Of a stretch of DNA of 9,432 nucleotides, positions 1-6,748 are shown piece after piece. Below the pieces are notes generated by a model. The model ran no database searches and was not told where the DNA came from. It worked only from the letters and a program-made list of their open reading frames with translations. The stretch lies in NCBI GenBank assembly GCA_902796695.1, contig CADBQE010000223.1, positions 1 through 9,432 on the forward strand, in the 5' to 3' direction. The position numbers and the translations under genes are program-made. Positions within the stretch are counted from its first letter, which is position 1. Each line of letters begins with the position of its first letter. The stretch comes from an uncultured Lachnospiraceae bacterium (lineage in GTDB: Bacteria > Bacillota > Clostridia > Lachnospirales > Lachnospiraceae).

Positions 1-119
1 CGGAGGGATTTCACCTCCGTACCGACAAGGGCGATGCCCGCTTCATAGGTGTCTTCGATGAAATAATCGTGGTAGGCTTTTTTATTGTTGGCAATCAGCC
101 GGGTGGATTCTTTGCTCAT
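1..119 (-). CDS. smpB: SsrA-binding protein SmpB, N-terminal part (cut by window edge)
   Basis: The first 39 codons read MSKESTRLIANNKKAYHDYF and continue with IEDTYEAGIALVGTEVKSLR, the very conserved N-terminus of SmpB (NKKAxHDYFIExxYEAGIxLxGTEVKSLR). SmpB binds tmRNA and brings it into the empty A site of ribosomes stalled on mRNAs without a stop codon. It is a cytosolic protein usually of about 150-160 residues, so roughly three quarters lies beyond base 1. The ATG at 119 is the start expected for the family, but the Shine-Dalgarno is poor: only a weak AGAG is visible about 8 nt upstream. It follows secG on the same strand after 79 nt. In many Firmicutes rnr (RNase R) sits between the two, and it is absent here. 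The identification is secure; the missing part cannot be judged. Confidence 0.96.
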   Translation of the reverse strand, partial: MSKESTRLIANNKKAYHDYFIEDTYEAGIALVGTEVKSL

Positions 120-135
120 GGTTTTCTCTATACAC

Positions 136-159
136 AAAAGGCCTGGCTTTCGCCCGGCC
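136..159 (-). terminator. Hairpin plus T run between secG and smpB: terminator or attenuator
   Basis: On the minus strand, GGCCGGGC-GAAA-GCCAGGCC (159 to 140) forms an 8-pair stem with one G-A mismatch, closed by a GNRA tetraloop and followed by TTTTGTGT. A second small hairpin, GCGGC-CCAG-GCCGC, lies just upstream at 182 to 169. The shape fits a moderate intrinsic terminator after secG. Because smpB starts only 16 nt past the T run and I see no convincing promoter for it, partial termination (attenuation) is as likely as full termination. Confidence 0.5.
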
Positions 160-198
160 TTCGTTCGTGCGGCCTGGGCCGCCGGATATCAGGGTGTC

Positions 199-456
199 TT
201 ATTTCACGAACTTCTGCAGTACGCCGATCGCCAGCGCGATCACCATGAATGCCGTGAGCGCGATGCGGGTATATTTCCGCAGCTGGCCTTCCTTGGTGCG
301 GCCGCTGTTCTTGACCGCGTAGCTGGATTCGGACATGCCGCCGGCAATGCTGCCGGACAGGCCTCTTTCATTGCCTTCCTGAAGCATCACCAGAACGATC
401 AGGATCACACTGATAATGGCTAATAAAATGGTCAAAATAGTACTTACTGCATTCAT
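199..456 (-). CDS. secG: Preprotein translocase subunit SecG
   Basis: This 85-residue protein has the SecG layout: an N-terminal membrane segment (about residues 5-27, ILTILLAIISVILIVLVMLQ), a cytosolic loop with the family motif LQEGNERGLSGSIAGG (about 25-40), then a second hydrophobic segment near the C-terminus (about 65-82). SecG is the small accessory subunit of the SecYEG channel in the inner membrane and assists SecA-driven export. The length is normal for the family. The ATG is preceded by AGGAGGA with 9 nt spacing, so the start is well supported. It has its own promoter 33 nt upstream of the ATG and is followed by smpB in the same direction, a common Firmicute neighbourhood. Confidence 0.96.
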   Translation of the reverse strand: MNAVSTILTILLAIISVILIVLVMLQEGNERGLSGSIAGGMSESSYAVKNSGRTKEGQLRKYTRIALTAFMVIALAIGVLQKFVK

Positions 457-488
457 CTTGTTCCATCCTCCTGAACAAACGCCAGATT

Positions 489-517
489 ATGATAACACCA
501 TCGAATCCGGATTGCAA
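489..517 (-). promoter_or_regulatory. Sigma-A type promoter of secG
   Basis: Reading the minus strand, TTGCAA (517-512), 17 nt, then TATCAT (494-489) makes a good housekeeping promoter, with 4/6 and 5/6 matches at optimal spacing. A-rich tracts just upstream (about 520-537) could act as an UP element. Transcription would start near 482 and give a leader of about 25 nt. The promoter fills most of the 84-nt gap after pheT, in which I see no terminator hairpin, so read-through from pheT is also possible. Confidence 0.7.
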
Positions 518-540
518 GTGTTTTTTTACCTTTTTTCGCG

Positions 541-2970
541 TCAGCTTCTCAGCTCGATCCCTTTCTGGGCCAGGCCGTTTAAGATCTTGTTCATGACGCC
601 GGTGATGTCCTTTTCTTCCAGGGTGCGGTCCTTCGCGCGGAGCACCAGCTTGTAGGCGACGGACTTCTTCCCTTCGCCGACCTGGGCGCCTTCGTAGACG
701 TCGAAGAGTTCCAGGGATTCCAGCAGCTTCCCGCTGCGCTGACGCAGGATCTTTTCCACTTCGCCCACGGGGGTCGCTTTGTCCATGACCATGGCGAGAT
801 CGCGGCTGACCGCCGGGAAGCGGGCAATGCCTTCAAATTTCTGGTGGTCCAGATTGGTGAAGGGCAGGACGGCCGGCAGATCCAGCACCGCGATATAGGT
901 GCGGTCCGTCAGGCCGAAGGCCTCGCCCACCAGCGGATGTACTTCGCCCAGATATCCCAGCTCCGTGCCTTCATAGCGCAGGACAGCCTGGCGGCCCGGA
1001 TGGAAGAACGGGTACGCGCCGGTGTTCTCGTATTCGGGCAGGCCCTTCATGCCCGCCTTGCGCAGGAATTTCTCCGCGGCGGCCTTGAGCGTGAAGAAGT
1101 CGCCTTCGCCGTAGAAGCCGAAGCACAGCTGGCGGCGCTCATCCGGCAGTTCCGTAAGCGGCAGCGCGTGCGGCAGATAGATATTGGCCAGTTCGTACAG
1201 CCGCGCGTTCTTATTGCGGCGGCCCGCATTGGTGGCCAGAGAGGTCAGCATGCCGCCGAGCGGCAGCGTGCGCATAATGCTGTAGTCTTCGCCCAGCGGG
1301 TTCAGGATCGTCACGGCCCGGCGCAGCGGGGAATCCGCCGGCAGACGCAGCTTGTCCCACACCTTCGGGCTTTCGAAGGAGTAGTTCATGGCCTGGCTGA
1401 AGCCGCAGTATTCCATGACCTGGCCGGCCAGGTCCTCCACGCGGTTCTTATAGGACAGCTTGCCCGCAGTGGCTTCGCCGCGGGGCAGCGTCACCGGGAT
1501 CCGGTCATAGCCGTAGAAGCGGGCCACTTCTTCCGCCAGATCCGCTTCGCCTTCCAGATCCTGCCGGAAGGTCGGGATCTTCACGGCTCGGCGGTCCGCG
1601 TCATATTCCAGCGCCAGCGGCGGGAAATAGCTCAGCATGGTCTCTTCGGACAGATCCGTGCCCAGGAAGCTGTTGATCCAGTCCGGGCGGAACGGAATCT
1701 CGCGCCGTTCTGGCTTTTTCGTATAGACATCCACCACGCCGCCTACCACTTCGCCGCAGCCCAGTTCTTCCACCAGCGCGCAGGCGCGGTTTACGGCAGC
1801 CAGGGCGTTTTCGGGATCCAGGCCTTTTTCGAACTTGCCGGAGGCATCGGTGCGCAGGCCCAGGCGCTTGGCGGACAGGCGGATATTCACGCCGTTAAAG
1901 CAGGCGGATTCGAAGACCATCGTATGCACGTCTTCGGTGATCTTGGAGTTTTCGCCGCCCATGATGCCGGCGATGCCGATCTCCTTTTCGCCGTCGCAGA
2001 TCATCAGCACCCGATCGTCCAGCTGACGTTCCTGGCCGTCCAGCGTCACAAACTTTTCGCCGTTCTGTGCGCGCTTCACCACGATTTTATGCCCCGCGAT
2101 CTGATCATAATCGAACGCGTGCATGGGCTGGCCGTACTCTTCCATCACGTAGTTGGTGATGTCCACCAGGTTGTTGATGGGCCGGATGCCGCTCGCGCGC
2201 AGGCGCTCCTGCATCCATTTCGGGGACGGGCCGAATTTGATATTCTTCACCACGCGGGCGGTATAGCGCGGGCACAGCTGCGGATCTTCCACTTCCACAC
2301 GGATATAATCCGAAGCCTGCTCGCCGTTTCCGGTGGCCGGAACGACGGGCGGAACGAAAGGCAGGCGGAACGTGGCCGCCGCTTCACGCGCGATGCCCAG
2401 TACGCTGTAGCAGTCCACGCGGTTGGACGTGATTTCATATTCGAAGACCGTATCGTGCAGGCCCAGGGCTGCCAGGGCGTCGTCGCCCGGCTTCACGGTG
2501 CTTCCTTCCGGGAATACGTAAATGCCGTATTCGGGAGCTTCGGGGAAGAAATTCCGGTCAAAGCCCAGTTCTTCCACGGAGCACATCATGCCTGCGGACG
2601 GGACGCCGCGCAGGGCGCCGGCTTTGATCACGACGCCGTCTTCCGGCAGATGGCCGTCGTGGTCGCCCGCGACTTTGCCGCCGTCCAGGACGACGATCAC
2701 GGTCTGGCCCGCGGCCGCGTTCGGCGCGCCGGTCACGATCTGCAGCGGCTCTTCCGCGCCCACATTCACCTGGCAGACCACCAGTTTGTCCGCGTTGGGA
2801 TGGGGCTCCAGCTTCTCGATCCGGCCGACCACGATCTTCTCCAGGTTCTTGTCCAGGCGGGCAAACCCCTCCACCTTGGTGCCGGACAGCGTCATTTTAT
2901 CGAAATATTCCTGATCGCCCGCCTGTAAGCCGGGGACATAGGATTTGATCCAATTATAGGAAGTATTCAT
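541..2970 (-). CDS. pheT: Phenylalanine--tRNA ligase beta subunit PheT
   Basis: At 809 residues this is a full-length bacterial PheRS beta chain. It starts MNTSYNWIKSYVPGL, typical of the family. An OB-fold tRNA-binding domain follows at about 40-150 (VVGRIEKLEPHPNADKLVVC). The B3/B4 editing domain lies at about 210-390, with NNLVDITNYVMEEYGQPMHAFD. Next come B5 (about 405-485) and the catalytic-like core up to about 700. The C-terminal ferredoxin-fold anticodon-binding domain covers 718-809 (FPAVSRDLAMVM to the end). With PheS it forms the cytosolic alpha2beta2 enzyme that attaches phenylalanine to tRNA-Phe and hydrolyses Tyr-tRNA-Phe. The start has an AGAGGTGG Shine-Dalgarno and lies 10 nt after the pheS stop, so the two are co-transcribed. 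Nothing looks truncated. Confidence 0.98.
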   Translation of the reverse strand: MNTSYNWIKSYVPGLQAGDQEYFDKMTLSGTKVEGFARLDKNLEKIVVGRIEKLEPHPNADKLVVCQVNVGAEEPLQIVTGAPNAAAGQTVIVVLDGGKVAGDHDGHLPEDGVVIKAGALRGVPSAGMMCSVEELGFDRNFFPEAPEYGIYVFPEGSTVKPGDDALAALGLHDTVFEYEITSNRVDCYSVLGIAREAAATFRLPFVPPVVPATGNGEQASDYIRVEVEDPQLCPRYTARVVKNIKFGPSPKWMQERLRASGIRPINNLVDITNYVMEEYGQPMHAFDYDQIAGHKIVVKRAQNGEKFVTLDGQERQLDDRVLMICDGEKEIGIAGIMGGENSKITEDVHTMVFESACFNGVNIRLSAKRLGLRTDASGKFEKGLDPENALAAVNRACALVEELGCGEVVGGVVDVYTKKPERREIPFRPDWINSFLGTDLSEETMLSYFPPLALEYDADRRAVKIPTFRQDLEGEADLAEEVARFYGYDRIPVTLPRGEATAGKLSYKNRVEDLAGQVMEYCGFSQAMNYSFESPKVWDKLRLPADSPLRRAVTILNPLGEDYSIMRTLPLGGMLTSLATNAGRRNKNARLYELANIYLPHALPLTELPDERRQLCFGFYGEGDFFTLKAAAEKFLRKAGMKGLPEYENTGAYPFFHPGRQAVLRYEGTELGYLGEVHPLVGEAFGLTDRTYIAVLDLPAVLPFTNLDHQKFEGIARFPAVSRDLAMVMDKATPVGEVEKILRQRSGKLLESLELFDVYEGAQVGEGKKSVAYKLVLRAKDRTLEEKDITGVMNKILNGLAQKGIELRS

Positions 2971-2980
2971 CTTGCCACCT

Positions 2981-4000
2981 CTAGAACTGATTCAGGAACC
3001 GCACGTCGTTTTCGTACAGCAGCCGCATATCGTCGATCTCGTATTTCAGCAGCGTAATGCGCTCCAGACCGATGCCGAACGCGAAGCCGGAGTATTCTTC
3101 GGGATCGATGCCGCTCATGCGCAGGACCTTCGGATGCACCATGCCGCAGCCCAGGATTTCGATCCAGCCGCTGCCCTTGCACATCCGGCAGCCTTTGCCG
3201 CCGCACTTGAAGCAGGAAACGTCCATCTCCGCGCTGGGCTCGGTGAACGGGAAGTGGTGCGGCCGGAACTTCACTTTGGTCTCCGGGCCGAACATTTCGC
3301 GCGCGAACTGTGCCAGCGTGCCTTTCAGGTCCGCAAAGGTGATGTGCCTGTCGATTACCAGGCCTTCCACCTGGTTGAAGCACGGGGAATGGGTGGCGTC
3401 CACGTCGTCCGAACGGAATACGCGGCCCGGCGCCACAATGCGGATGGGGGGCTTGGTCTTCTCCATGGTACGGACCTGCACCGGGGAGGTCTGGGTCCGC
3501 AGCACGATCTTGTCGCTGATATAGAAGGTATCCTGTTCATCCTTGGCCGGATGGCCGTCCGGGATGTTCAGGGCTTCGAAATTATAATAGTCGTATTCGA
3601 TTTCCGGGCCTTCCACGACTTCATAGCCCATGCCCACGAAGACGCGTTCCAGTTCCTTTAAGGCCAGCGTGTTGGGATGCGGGTGACCCATGGCTGCGCT
3701 TTTCGCGGGCATGGTCACGTCGATGGTCTCGGCCTGAAGACGCAGCGCCAGCGCTTTTTCCGCCGCTTTCTTCTGAACCTCTTCCAGTTTCTCTTCTATC
3801 ACCTTCCGGGTATCGTTGACCCAGCCGCCCACCTTCGGACGGTCTTCCGGCGCCACGTCCCGCATGCCCTTGAGCACTTCGGTCAGCTGCCCCTTCTTGC
3901 CCAGAAAGGCCAGGCGGATCTCATTGATCTCATCGGAATTCGCCGCGCTGTTTAAGCGCGCCAGTGCTTCCTCCCTGATTTTTGCCAGTTTCTCCTGCAT
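2981..4000 (-). CDS. pheS: Phenylalanine--tRNA ligase alpha subunit PheS
   Basis: With the chosen start it has 339 residues, the normal length. Residues 1-85 form the N-terminal coiled coil that contacts tRNA. The class II catalytic domain follows, with motif 2 around 187-216 (GRVFRSDDVDATHSPCFNQ) and motif 3 at 305-320 (GFAFGIGLERITLLKY). Between them lies the insert CFKCGGKGCRMC (Cys 263, 266, 271, 274), a probable zinc knuckle also found in Bacillus-type PheS. The frame stays open upstream to a TTG at 4030, but the ATG at 4000 has GGGAGG 5 nt before it and gives the usual N-terminus MQEKLAKIREEAL, so I prefer it. PheS holds the active site; PheT follows 10 nt later. I see no T-box leader: the promoter-to-start distance is only about 40 nt. 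Confidence 0.97.
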   Translation of the reverse strand: MQEKLAKIREEALARLNSAANSDEINEIRLAFLGKKGQLTEVLKGMRDVAPEDRPKVGGWVNDTRKVIEEKLEEVQKKAAEKALALRLQAETIDVTMPAKSAAMGHPHPNTLALKELERVFVGMGYEVVEGPEIEYDYYNFEALNIPDGHPAKDEQDTFYISDKIVLRTQTSPVQVRTMEKTKPPIRIVAPGRVFRSDDVDATHSPCFNQVEGLVIDRHITFADLKGTLAQFAREMFGPETKVKFRPHHFPFTEPSAEMDVSCFKCGGKGCRMCKGSGWIEILGCGMVHPKVLRMSGIDPEEYSGFAFGIGLERITLLKYEIDDMRLLYENDVRFLNQF

Positions 4001-4005
4001 AACTG

Positions 4006-4011
4006 CCTCCC
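4006..4011 (-). promoter_or_regulatory. Ribosome-binding site deciding the pheS start
   Basis: On the minus strand GGGAGG stands 5 nt before the ATG at 4000. It selects this ATG over the in-frame TTG 30 nt upstream, which has no comparable site. The GGGAGG forms part of the perfect dyad CTCCCGGGAG, which has no room for a loop and so is unlikely to matter as a hairpin. Confidence 0.8.
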
Positions 4012-4046
4012 GGGAGCCTGCGCTCCCCAAAATAGTTCAAGGAAAT

Positions 4047-4075
4047 ATTGTAATCCAACCGTCCGGAAATTACAA
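4047..4075 (-). promoter_or_regulatory. Sigma-A type promoter of pheST
   Basis: On the minus strand TTGTAA (4075-4070), a 17-nt spacer and TACAAT (4052-4047) form a good housekeeping promoter. A T-rich tract lies just upstream (4077-4083 and neighbours). The predicted start near 4040 leaves a leader of about 40 nt, too short for a T-box or for a leader-peptide attenuator. pheST can therefore be expressed independently of the upstream fusion gene. Confidence 0.72.
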
Positions 4076-4094
4076 GAAAAAAATGCGCCGCGGC

Positions 4095-4121
4095 GTGACA
4101 AAGGAACCGTCCCTCTGTCAC
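4095..4121 (-). repeat. 27-nt palindromic element with a GGGACGGTTC centre
   Basis: On the minus strand GTGACAGAGG-GACGGTT-CCTTTGTCAC folds into a 10-pair hairpin (one G-U pair) with loop GACGGTT. It lies 14 nt after the stop of the fusion gene. After it come GCCGCGGCGCA and seven Ts (4083-4077), so it may help end the fusion transcript, although 11 nt between stem and T run is not canonical. A further TGACAA half-arm lies at 4130-4125. From memory, short palindromes with TGACA/TGTCA arms around GGACGGTTC recur between genes in many Clostridia and look like REP-type elements. Only one copy is visible here, so its repeat nature is inferred. Confidence 0.55.
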
Positions 4122-4135
4122 CCATTGTCAGGTCT

Positions 4136-6748
4136 TTACTTTTCTTCTTCCCACACTACCCTGCTGCCGATGCGGCCGCCTTCCCGGTCTATTCTTTCGC
4201 GGAGCGAGGTCATGGCGGTATCGTATTCGGAGAGGAATTCTTCGCAGCGGACGCGGAGGGATCCCTGGCGGATAACGGAGAGGCGGATCAGGTTGTCGTT
4301 GCTGACGACGGCGTAGCGGCCGTCCTTTTTCTTTTCGGCCAGGAGCCGTTCGATCAGCATGTCCGCGGTCTCGTGTTCTCTGGTGTATACCACGGTCAGG
4401 TGAGGGTATTCCTGCTGTTCGCCGGTGCCGCCGCCCACGCGGTAGCCGTCAAAGACCAGCAGGATCTTTTTGTCCGCGAAGGCGGCAAAATTCTGGAGGC
4501 GGCGCGCCAGCTGTTCCCGGGCGTTTTCCAGGCTCTTTTCGGCGATTTCCTTCAGATCCGGCCAGAAAAACATCAGATTGTAGCCGTCTACGATGTAGGT
4601 GTGCGCCGGGGCGGACACAAAGTCCGCGGAAGCCGGAAGGGCCGGGGCCGCATGCGTCACGCCCGTAACGATGGGCCGCTTGATGGGGCCGAATTCCCGC
4701 AGCATGATGGCTTCCAGCTCCGCGTCCGCGGCCCGCGGATCCCGGGGCCGTCCGGGGGACGGTGCGGCGGGAGCGGCAGTCCGTGCCGGCGGAGCCGGGT
4801 CTTCCGGCGGAAGCAGCCACGGCAGATGCATGTGCTCCGGCACCCGGTCCCAGGGGACGGAAAAGCCGGCGCCGTGCGCGCAGAAGACGGAATCGCAGGG
4901 GTCGTCGCGGTCCGCCGGCGCATGATAGGCGGCGGATGCCGTGACCGCGGCCGCGTTATGGCACAGATCATATCCGTCGCCCCAGATCTGGAGACGGCCC
5001 CGGCCGGCCGTATAGGCGGCGAGTTCCCGGTCGTAGCCCAGCAGGGAGGCTGCGGGGCCGCGGCCGGTCACGGTGATCAGGCCGTCCTCCGTCCCCTCCT
5101 GCTCCGCTTCGCAGGCGCGGGCCTTCAGTTCGGAAAGCGCGCGGCCCAGTTTGTCCGCGGGGAGCAGCAGGCGGAAGCGCTGATACGGCTCCAGAAGCTG
5201 AACCTGCCCGCGAGACGCCAGCGTCATCAGCCCCTGGCGCACCGCACGGAAAGCGGCTTCCCGCATGTCGCCGCCCTCGGTATGTTTTTCATGGTCCTTC
5301 GCCCCCAGCAGGGCGATCTCTATATCGGTCACGGGCGCGCCGGTCAGCACGCCCCGGTGATGCTTTAAGGCCAGCAGCTTCACGATGCCGGCTGCCAGCG
5401 CCGGATCCAGCCGGCGCGGATCGGACGCGTCCCGGATCACGATCCCGGTGCCGCGCGGCAGCGGCCGGAGGGCCACATGCACTTCCGCGTAATGGCGCAG
5501 GGGCTCGTAATGCCCCACGCCCTCCGTCAGGCCGGATATCGTTTCCCGGTACAGAATGCTGCCCTCTTCCATCCGCACGTCCCAGCCGGTCATGCTCCGG
5601 ATCCGCTCGGTCAGGATCTCCTGCTGCACGGGCCCCATCAGATCGACGGTGAGGCCCGCGCGGCCCGGGGCAAAGCAAAGGTTCAGGGAAGGATCCTCCT
5701 CGCCCAGCGGAGCAAGCTTTGCGTAGGCGGTATCGGCGTCCACGCCGTCGGGCAGGCGCAGGCGGTAGCGCATCATGGGTTCGAAATAATCCGCGGCGGC
5801 CTGTCCGCCTTCCCCCATGAGATCACCGGGCTTTGCGCCTTCCAGGCCCATCAGGACGCCCAGGCTGCCCGCGCTCAGCTGTTCCGTCTGCGTATAGCGG
5901 CCGCCGGTATAGCGGCGCAGAAATGATATTTTTTCCGGCTCGCCCGCCCCGGTCCGGATACTGTCCCGGGCGGACACCGTCCCGTCCAGAACCTTGATAT
6001 GAGTCTGGCGGGCTCCTTTTTCATCGAAATCTATCTTGTGGACCAGTCCGCGGAACGGACGGTCTACCCTCCCATTCTGATCCTGCGCCAGCAGCCGTGC
6101 CGCTTCCAGAAGCGGCTCCAGGCCTTCGCCCTTTAAGCCGCTGCCGAAAAAGACCGGGAAGACTTTCCGCTTCCGGATCAGGTCCCGGATCTCCCGCGGC
6201 CCGATGGCGTCTCCGGCCAGATATTGTTCCAGAAGGCTTTCTTCCAAAAGCGCCGTTTCCTCGCCGCCCTCTATCAGCACGTCCCAGGGCAGAAACGGCG
6301 CCGGCAGCGCTTCTTTCAGGTCCGCCAGCAGCTCTTCCCGCGTCCGCCGGCCGCTGTCCATTTTGGAAACAAAAACCAGGACGGGCAGGCCCCGGCGCGC
6401 CAGCAGCTGCCAGAGCGCGTGCGTATGCGCCTGCACGCCGTCCAGGCCGCTGATGATCAGGACGGCCGCGTCCGCCGCCAGGATCGCCCGCTCGGCTTCC
6501 GGGGAAAAATCCACGTGGCCGGGCGTATCCAGCAGCCCGATCTCCGTATCCTCCCAGGGGAAGGATGCCTCGCCCGCAAAAATCGTAATGCCGCGCCGCC
6601 GCTCCGGCTCCGCGCGGTCCATGGCCGTATCGCCCCGGTCCACGCGTCCGGGCACGCGAAGCACCCCCGCCTTATACAGCAGGGCTTCCGCCAATGTCGT
6701 TTTCCCGGCGTCCACATGGGCTGCCAGCGCAAGCGTGATTTTTTTCAA
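4136..6748 (-). CDS. EF-G/TetM-like translation GTPase fused to a C-terminal YacP/Rae1-like NYN endoribonuclease
   Basis: This 870-residue protein begins with an EF-G-family GTPase domain: G1 AHVDAGKT (10-17), G2 RGIT (52-55), G3 DTPGH (74-78), G4 SKMD (128-131, usually NKxD) and G5 region GSGLKG (202-207). Domains II (about 230-325), III (325-400), IV (405-515, tip around 482-493, AKDHEKHTEGGD) and V (515-600) follow as in ribosomal protection proteins. Residues 621-646 hold the subfamily signature VFCAHGAGF, then a Pro/Ala-rich linker (647-674) and a short conserved-looking helix ending FGPIKR. Residues 717-870 are a complete NYN/PIN-like nuclease of YacP/Rae1 type: VDGYN (Asp721), FDGYR (Asp767), HETAD (Asp796), SNDN (Asp818). 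B. subtilis Rae1 cuts mRNA in the ribosomal A site. Start is TTG at 6748, with GGGAGGT 5 nt before it; the upstream ATG meets a stop. Domain IV lacks the Tet(M) tip, so tetracycline resistance is unlikely. Combined function is inferred. Confidence 0.9.
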   Translation of the reverse strand: MKKITLALAAHVDAGKTTLAEALLYKAGVLRVPGRVDRGDTAMDRAEPERRRGITIFAGEASFPWEDTEIGLLDTPGHVDFSPEAERAILAADAAVLIISGLDGVQAHTHALWQLLARRGLPVLVFVSKMDSGRRTREELLADLKEALPAPFLPWDVLIEGGEETALLEESLLEQYLAGDAIGPREIRDLIRKRKVFPVFFGSGLKGEGLEPLLEAARLLAQDQNGRVDRPFRGLVHKIDFDEKGARQTHIKVLDGTVSARDSIRTGAGEPEKISFLRRYTGGRYTQTEQLSAGSLGVLMGLEGAKPGDLMGEGGQAAADYFEPMMRYRLRLPDGVDADTAYAKLAPLGEEDPSLNLCFAPGRAGLTVDLMGPVQQEILTERIRSMTGWDVRMEEGSILYRETISGLTEGVGHYEPLRHYAEVHVALRPLPRGTGIVIRDASDPRRLDPALAAGIVKLLALKHHRGVLTGAPVTDIEIALLGAKDHEKHTEGGDMREAAFRAVRQGLMTLASRGQVQLLEPYQRFRLLLPADKLGRALSELKARACEAEQEGTEDGLITVTGRGPAASLLGYDRELAAYTAGRGRLQIWGDGYDLCHNAAAVTASAAYHAPADRDDPCDSVFCAHGAGFSVPWDRVPEHMHLPWLLPPEDPAPPARTAAPAAPSPGRPRDPRAADAELEAIMLREFGPIKRPIVTGVTHAAPALPASADFVSAPAHTYIVDGYNLMFFWPDLKEIAEKSLENAREQLARRLQNFAAFADKKILLVFDGYRVGGGTGEQQEYPHLTVVYTREHETADMLIERLLAEKKKDGRYAVVSNDNLIRLSVIRQGSLRVRCEEFLSEYDTAMTSLRERIDREGGRIGSRVVWEEEK

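Noticed and set aside
120..133. TATAGA-like -10 box immediately upstream of smpB, implying a leaderless transcript
   Set aside because: Only 4/6 match and no -35; more likely chance sequence.
844..2928. Plus-strand open frame of 694 codons opposite pheT
   Set aside because: Antisense shadow. Its His/Arg/Gln/Ala-rich translation resembles no family, and pheT on the other strand is certain.
3185..3215. Cysteine cluster in PheS as a possible novel inserted domain
   Set aside because: The CFKCGGKGCRMC insert is usual in Bacillus-type PheS, as far as I recall the family.
4001..4030. N-terminal extension of PheS from a TTG at 4030
   Set aside because: The extension is unlike PheS family N-termini, and a strong ribosome-binding site serves the ATG at 4000.
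4373..5368. Plus-strand open frame of 331 codons opposite the fusion gene
   Set aside because: Low-complexity Arg/Gly/Ala-rich shadow, without a ribosome-binding site or recognisable domain.
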